A DNA stretch of 9,349 nucleotides. Origin: DAOUKH01 sp034421515 (GTDB lineage: Bacteria; Chloroflexota; Dehalococcoidia; SHYB01). How positions within the stretch are numbered: position 1 is the stretch's first letter; the number at the start of each line of letters is the position of its first letter. The position numbers were made by a program, and so were the translations under genes. Shown here piece after piece: positions 5,280 to 9,349 of the stretch. The stretch covers positions 1 to 9,349 of the forward strand of contig DAOUKH010000085.1 in assembly GCA_034421515.1 (NCBI GenBank), given 5' to 3'. The notes beneath the pieces are model-generated. The model was not told the origin of the DNA, made no database searches, and worked only from the letters and a program-made list of their open reading frames with translations.

Positions 5280-5284
5280 CAAGA

Positions 5285-8116
5285 GTGTTCACTATGAAAC
5301 ACGCAACCTCCCGATTCTTCAGATTCTTCCTGGTCGCCGCCCTCGTGGCGGCCATGGCTGGTTCTCTCATGCCGACGAAAGTCGTCGGCCAGGCGGTGGA
5401 GACCGCAACCGTTACCCCGAGCACGACACGCGCGGGCGCGGTTGCCGAGTTCGTAATCGTGCTCACCGGCGCCGACCACGTCGTGAACGTGGGCAAGGTC
5501 GAGCTGAAGTTCTCGCACGCCCAGGTGCCGGCGAGCATCGACCGCACCGACATCAGTGTGGCCGACGCCAGCACTGCTTCGCTGCTGACGGTCGCGCCGA
5601 CGATCTCGGGCAGCACGATCTCCTTCTTCACGCCGATTGGAAGCCCGACCAGGGTCGTCATCTCCAGCTCGGCGGGGGTGAGGAACGCGAACTTCCCGAC
5701 GGACGCGGCGAAGGTGACCGTCAACGGCACCGACAGCGCGGTCTACTCGGTCACGCAGTACCTGAGCATCAAGCCCGCCAGCCAGAGCCGGAATGGGACG
5801 GTCACCGTCACCGGCGGCGGCTTCTCTGCGGGCACCAGCGGCAGCATCAGCCTCTACGACGACGGCATCAGGGGCGTCTCGGACTTCATCATGGCCCTGA
5901 ACACCGACGGCACTCCCAGCTTGACGGGGGCCGATCCCGAAGCGGTCGATGTCTCGGGTGCCGACGTAATTCGGTCGATCCCGTTGCCTGCGGATGCCGA
6001 CCTCACCAAGGACGAGGATGGCGCGATCACGGGCGTGTCCGCCGCGGGCATACTCAAGGGCATCGCCGCCCGGGAGTATCCGACTGGTGATCCGTGTCCT
6101 GAAGATACGGACCTTACTGAACTCGTCTCTGGAACCGGTGAGAACAACCGGGCGTGCAACGACGACGACGACGTCGCAGCGAGCACCAGCGGCACCGGCG
6201 GCACCTACAACGTCGATTCCTCCGGCGCGCTCAGCGGCAGCTTCGTGGCCAGCTCCGGCACGGCCGGCGGCGGTGTCGTCCAGGTCCTCGACCTCGGCAG
6301 CGGTAAGACGATCAGCACCAGCGCCTACACGCAGAAGGCGTCGGCGACGCCGGCCTCGGAGGAGGTCTCGCTCGGCTCCACCCTCAGCATCACGCTGACC
6401 GACTTCGCCGCGGGCAGCGAGTTTTCGGCGACGATCGCGGGCCAGGACCGGACCTTCACGCCGAACACCGCCAAGACCAAGGGTGATCTCGTCATCGCGC
6501 AGGACGAGGGCACCGGCACCAAGCGGGTCGCCATCACCGGTACCCGCATGGTCTCGAGCAACATGCAAGACAGCGGCACCACAGCGGACGTCGACGAGGC
6601 CGCGATGGTGGAGGTCAAGCAGACCGTAAGCTTCCTCATCACCATCGTGAGCCGGACGCTCACGGTCTCGCCCTCGTCGACGGTGCCCGGCCAGGCCGTC
6701 ACCGTGACGGGCTCCGGCTTCGCCACCATCCAGCGGGTCAACCTGACGCTGGGCAACGCGGCGGGCCTGAGCGCCGCGTCGATCGCGGACAACATCGCGG
6801 TGAACACGGACGGGACCTTCCTCTACACCGGCAAGGTGCCCTTCAACGACAACACCGTCAAGGCTGGCAGCAAGCTGTGGCGGGCGGTCGACGCGAGCGA
6901 CGCGGATGGCCGCGCCGCGACCTCGTCCGGCTTCACCATCCAGAAGCGGGCCATCACCCTGAGCCCGAGCACGTCGAACCCCGGCTCCACGGTCGAGGTC
7001 TACGGCTCCGGCTTCGGCGTCACCACGCGGGGCACGGTGAACTCGCAGGTCACGCTCAACTTGGAGGACTCCGCGGGTGTGCCGATCAGCAGCGCGGTCT
7101 TCGGGCCGTTCCCGGTCAGCTCCTCCGGTGAGTTCAGCGGCGCTATCCAGGTGCCGACCAGCGTGGGCGTCTCCAGCATCACGGTGAAGGCCACGGACAA
7201 CAACGGCGGCGGGAGCACTCCCGACACCGACCAGACCGGCGGCTTCGACGACAACCAGACGGCGACGGCGATGCTGCGGGTGCCGACGGGCGTGATCTCG
7301 GTCAGCCCGGACTCGGCCTCCACCGGCACGGTCATCACCGTCTCCGGCTCGGGCTTCCCGGCGCAGACGAACCTCGCCGAGCTGTTCTTCGGCGACGCGA
7401 ACGCGCTGCCCGTCCCGGCCCCGGCCACGGACGTCGACGGCAACTTCACGGTGACCCTGACGGTCCCGGCGGCGCCGCGCGGCGGCTCGCTGGCTCCGGG
7501 CGCGGTGGTCATCAAGGCCAAGGTGGCCAGCATCGAAGGGACCACCTCCTTCACCATCCCCGGTCCGAGCATCACGCTCTCCACGAGCGAGGCGCGGCCG
7601 GGCGAGAGCATCAGCCTCAGCGGCACGGGCTTCAGCGCCTACTCCAACGTTGGCACGATCAACGTCGGCCAGCAGAACCAGGCGCCCACGCCGAACCCGC
7701 TGACGGACGGCATTGGCGACTTCACCGCTGAAGTCCTCATCCCGGCCCTGAACCCAGGCGCGTACACCATCACGGTGCGCACGAGCCCGGCCTTCACGGC
7801 CACGGCGCCGATCCGGATCCTCAGCTCCACGGTGGGCAACGTGGTGCCGGCCGAAACCGCCTTCCAGGCGCTGACCTCGCGCGGCATCCTGACCCTCGCG
7901 GCGGCAGCGGCTCCGGGCGGCACGAGCTTCGGCGCATTCGTGCCCGGCCTCGCCGGCAACACGCTGGTGAACGTCGAGCCCAACGGTGTGCTGATCCTCA
8001 CGCTCAACGCGGATGCCCGCATCTCGGTGAGCGGCCAGTCGGCGGTGGATGTGGCGGCGGACACGCCGACCTTCTTCGCCCTCGGCTCGGTGGTTTCCAT
8101 CGAGGTAGTCGAATAG
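5285..8116 (+). CDS. Secreted multi-domain protein with repeated IPT/TIG-like Ig folds
   Basis: A 943-aa exported protein. Residues 1-37 form a signal peptide: Lys/Arg-containing start, hydrophobic FFLVAALVAAMAGSLM, probable cleavage near VVGQA. Residues 38-157 are a beta-rich domain, perhaps cohesin- or Ig-like. Five IPT/TIG-type signatures follow: VTVTGGGF (173-180), VTVTGSGF (472-479), VEVYGSGF (570-577), ITVSGSGF (684-691) and ISLSGTGF (776-783), plus a degenerate LSITLTDF (367-374). Between 200 and 330 lies a unique insert with two cysteines (C271, C291) in an acidic stretch (PEDTDL, NDDDD) that could bind calcium or form a disulfide. Residues about 850-943 form a separate C-terminal domain of unknown type. 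No LPXTG motif, membrane helix or S-layer-homology domain is seen, so it is either released, an S-layer/matrix subunit, or held by a partner. Function is unknown; the collagen-like gene follows after 74 nt. Confidence 0.85.
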   Translation: MFTMKHATSRFFRFFLVAALVAAMAGSLMPTKVVGQAVETATVTPSTTRAGAVAEFVIVLTGADHVVNVGKVELKFSHAQVPASIDRTDISVADASTASLLTVAPTISGSTISFFTPIGSPTRVVISSSAGVRNANFPTDAAKVTVNGTDSAVYSVTQYLSIKPASQSRNGTVTVTGGGFSAGTSGSISLYDDGIRGVSDFIMALNTDGTPSLTGADPEAVDVSGADVIRSIPLPADADLTKDEDGAITGVSAAGILKGIAAREYPTGDPCPEDTDLTELVSGTGENNRACNDDDDVAASTSGTGGTYNVDSSGALSGSFVASSGTAGGGVVQVLDLGSGKTISTSAYTQKASATPASEEVSLGSTLSITLTDFAAGSEFSATIAGQDRTFTPNTAKTKGDLVIAQDEGTGTKRVAITGTRMVSSNMQDSGTTADVDEAAMVEVKQTVSFLITIVSRTLTVSPSSTVPGQAVTVTGSGFATIQRVNLTLGNAAGLSAASIADNIAVNTDGTFLYTGKVPFNDNTVKAGSKLWRAVDASDADGRAATSSGFTIQKRAITLSPSTSNPGSTVEVYGSGFGVTTRGTVNSQVTLNLEDSAGVPISSAVFGPFPVSSSGEFSGAIQVPTSVGVSSITVKATDNNGGGSTPDTDQTGGFDDNQTATAMLRVPTGVISVSPDSASTGTVITVSGSGFPAQTNLAELFFGDANALPVPAPATDVDGNFTVTLTVPAAPRGGSLAPGAVVIKAKVASIEGTTSFTIPGPSITLSTSEARPGESISLSGTGFSAYSNVGTINVGQQNQAPTPNPLTDGIGDFTAEVLIPALNPGAYTITVRTSPAFTATAPIRILSSTVGNVVPAETAFQALTSRGILTLAAAAAPGGTSFGAFVPGLAGNTLVNVEPNGVLILTLNADARISVSGQSAVDVAADTPTFFALGSVVSIEVVE

Positions 8117-8135
8117 CAAGCAGATAAGGACGCGG

Positions 8136-8165
8136 AGGGCCTCCCGGCAGCCGCCGGGAGGCCCT
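8136..8165 (+). terminator. Perfect 13-bp hairpin after the IPT/TIG gene
   Basis: AGGGCCTCCCGGC (8136-8148) pairs perfectly with GCCGGGAGGCCCT (8153-8165) around AGCC. There is no T-tract, so it may be a partial terminator, a processing site or an mRNA 3'-end stabiliser between two genes of one operon. It lies 25 nt before the next ATG. The octamer AAGGACGC precedes the stem (8126-8133), as it does at the hairpin after the next gene. Confidence 0.7.
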
Positions 8166-8190
8166 AGCCGCAGAAAGAGAGGAGAAGCTC

Positions 8191-9078
8191 ATGACAAAGC
8201 TCCGACTCGCAGGCGTCCTTACTGCGATCGCGCTGCTGGTAGCCCTCATGGGCTCGGCTCTGACGGTTTCGGCGCAAGGCGCCACCGTGCTGACCGGGTA
8301 CGTGACCTTCAGCGGCGAAGCGGCCCCATCGGGGACGCACGTACGCGTGGTGGATGCGGACGGGAACGAAGTGGCAAGAGCAGCGACGGGCGCGGGCGGC
8401 CTGATGGCGAACCAGTACCGGATCGACATCAGCCTGACCTCGGGCGACCCGCTCGCGGGCGCGACGGTGAGTCTGCAGGCGCAGACCGGCGGAGGCCTCA
8501 CGGATGTGATGTGGGTCCCGGCGGAGGGCGCGGTGACGGTGACGATAGTCGCCAACCAGGTCATCAGGCAGAACATCGACTCGGACGCCGAGGCTCCGGG
8601 CGCGGGCGGCGACATCAGCCGCGCGGCGCTCGAGGAAGTCGTCCGTGACGTCGTCAACGGCATGCGCAACGAGCTCCGCGGCCCTCAGGGCCCTCCGGGC
8701 CGTAACGGCACGGACGGCAATGACGGCATGGACGGCGAGGACGGCGCGGACGGCTCCGACGGCGACGCAGGGCCTGCCGGCCCGCGCGGCGCCACCGGCG
8801 GCCAGGGTCCTCAGGGTCCCGAAGGCGAGCAAGGTCCTCCGGGCAACGACGGCTCCGACGGCGTAGCCGGCCCACGGGGCGCGACGGGTAACACCGGCCC
8901 CGAAGGTCCTCAGGGCATTGCCGGCCCGCAAGGCGGCCAAGGCGGCCAGGGTCCTGCCGGCGTCAACGGCGCCGACGGCGAAGATGCCAGCGCAGTGCTT
9001 GCCATCGTTGCTCTAATCATCGCGATCGTCGCGGCAGTAGCCGCCGGCGCCAGCGTGATGATGTCGCAGCGAAGCTAG
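8191..9078 (+). CDS. Collagen-like (Gly-X-Y) surface protein with C-terminal membrane anchor
   Basis: A 295-aa exported protein. Residues 1-29 are a signal peptide (KLRLAGVLTAIALLVALMG, cleavage near VSAQG). Residues 30-125 form a small beta-rich domain of transthyretin/Ig-like character (GYVTFSGEAAPSGTHVRVVD). Residues 141-162 are a short amphipathic helix (SRAALEEVVRDVVNGMRNEL) that may trimerise the chain. Residues 164-265 are 34 uninterrupted Gly-X-Y triplets. The first part is rich in Asp (GTDGNDGMDGEDGADGSDG), the second in Pro, Gln and Thr. Residues 268-288 are a hydrophobic helix (AVLAIVALIIAIVAAVAAGA) ending in a short MMSQRS tail, so a trimeric stalk anchored in the membrane is expected. 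The start is supported by GAGGAG six bases upstream. It follows the IPT/TIG gene and probably shares its transcript. Prokaryotic collagen-like proteins commonly act in adhesion or surface coats; the role here is unknown. Confidence 0.88.
   Translation: MTKLRLAGVLTAIALLVALMGSALTVSAQGATVLTGYVTFSGEAAPSGTHVRVVDADGNEVARAATGAGGLMANQYRIDISLTSGDPLAGATVSLQAQTGGGLTDVMWVPAEGAVTVTIVANQVIRQNIDSDAEAPGAGGDISRAALEEVVRDVVNGMRNELRGPQGPPGRNGTDGNDGMDGEDGADGSDGDAGPAGPRGATGGQGPQGPEGEQGPPGNDGSDGVAGPRGATGNTGPEGPQGIAGPQGGQGGQGPAGVNGADGEDASAVLAIVALIIAIVAAVAAGASVMMSQRS
8680..8985 (+). repeat. Tandem Gly-X-Y coding repeat (collagen domain)
   Basis: This is a 9-nt periodic coding repeat of 34 triplets with glycine at every third residue and no interruption. 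An Asp-rich block (triplets 3-10) is followed by blocks with repeated GPRGATG and GPQG/GPEG segments; GPRGATG occurs twice (residues 197-203 and 227-233), 30 residues apart, suggesting a ten-triplet duplication. Confidence 0.9.
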
Positions 9079-9106
9079 CCCACGCGACCTGATCCAAGGA
9101 CGCAAA

Positions 9107-9136
9107 GAAGCGCCCCGCCACCCGGCGGGGCGCTTC
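9107..9136 (+). terminator. Perfect 13-bp hairpin terminator after the collagen-like gene
   Basis: GAAGCGCCCCGCC (9107-9119) pairs perfectly with GGCGGGGCGCTTC (9124-9136) around ACCC, 28 nt after the stop codon. The 3' flank is CTGGTT, so the T-tract is poor. AAGGACGC (9096-9103) precedes it. It probably ends the surface operon. Confidence 0.8.
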
Positions 9137-9163
9137 CTGGTTAACCGCGGCCGACCCTCCCCT

Positions 9164-9303
9164 CCCCCTCCCCCTCTCTCTCATCTCCCCCACAAGGGGG
9201 GAGAGGCCAGACCGCCCCGGCCAACCCCACGAAGCGCCCCTCTTAAACCTCCCTCCCCTTGTGGGAGGGAATGAGGGAGGGGTCGCGCCGCAGGCGCGCC
9301 GGC
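9164..9303 (-). repeat. Reverse-oriented A-B repeat pair at the right end
   Basis: Unit B lies at 9164-9208 and unit A at 9242-9303, both on the minus strand, so reading on that strand gives A, spacer, B as in the other pairs. The first hairpin of A has a shortened loop (TGC instead of TGGC) with its stem intact. The spacer contains the same 20-mer (minus strand, 9237-9218) found at 3576-3595. The last 46 bases of the window (9304-9349) hold nothing I can identify. Confidence 0.9.
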
Positions 9304-9349
9304 GGGGCGGACGCGGGGAGGCGCGCAGTCCGGCGGCTGGAGCGGCCCC

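Larger units (their letters stand above)
4617..5284. other. Non-coding region upstream of the surface-protein genes, less GC-rich than its surroundings
   Basis: This 668-bp stretch separates the repeat zone from the surface operon. No ORF in it has a recognisable product; the 99-aa plus-strand and 131-aa minus-strand frames look accidental. It holds three TAACGAA repeats (4638-4667), an A/T-rich block around 4681-4740, two copies of AACGGCTTGACA (4917 and 5000), a small ORF with strong start signals (5108-5200) and a terminator-like hairpin (5212-5247). The organisation suggests a regulatory region with a 5' leader of about 330 nt for the gene at 5285, if the first promoter is the active one. 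Confidence 0.6.

Noticed and set aside
5051..8119. A 1022-aa open frame on the minus strand opposite the IPT/TIG gene
   Set aside because: It is Arg/Asp/Gly-rich with no recognisable motif. It results from GC-rich codon bias of the real plus-strand gene, which has a signal peptide, ribosome-binding site and repeated domains.

Overview
This is a high-GC bacterial window (visible GC is clearly above 60%). It carries ordinary Shine-Dalgarno sites, a FabF/FolC housekeeping block and two secreted surface-protein genes. The gene content and the mixture of a collagen-like membrane protein with an IPT/TIG-repeat secreted protein would fit an uncultured Chloroflexota-type lineage, but that placement is inference only and nothing here fixes the taxonomy.

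Layout. Positions 1-1698 (minus strand) hold folC (bifunctional folylpolyglutamate/dihydrofolate synthase) followed 22 nt later by the start of fabF (3-oxoacyl-ACP synthase II), which runs off the left edge; they are probably co-transcribed. Positions 1699-1918 separate these from a plus-strand pair, a PLP-dependent class I/II aminotransferase (1919-3457) and an alpha/beta hydrolase (3762-4445). This part of the window is saturated with a family of GC-rich interspersed repeats. I call its two units A (about 63 bp) and B (about 47 bp). Between 4617 and 5284 lies a less GC-rich non-coding stretch with promoter-like sites, a small upstream ORF and a hairpin leader. From 5285 to 9078 there are two exported proteins in a row. 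The first is a 943-aa protein with five GxGF-type IPT/TIG-like Ig folds. The second is a 295-aa protein with a signal peptide, a short helix, 34 uninterrupted Gly-X-Y triplets and a C-terminal membrane segment. Each is followed by a perfect 13-bp hairpin. The right edge carries another A/B repeat pair in reverse orientation.

The most unusual feature is the repeat family. Units A and B are diverged inverted relatives of each other, so an A-B pair is a REPIN- or MITE-like inverted doublet. An array of five units (about 297 bp, 99 codons) sits inside the aminotransferase gene without breaking its frame. It adds a Pro/Gly/Arg-rich segment immediately before the strand that carries the PLP-binding PNNPTG motif. 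Further copies overlap the N-terminus of the same gene, where no good start codon is left, supply the last eight codons and the stop of the hydrolase, and occupy the folC upstream region. This resembles Rickettsia palindromic elements, which also insert into coding sequence. The second point of interest is the surface gene pair with its long structured leader.
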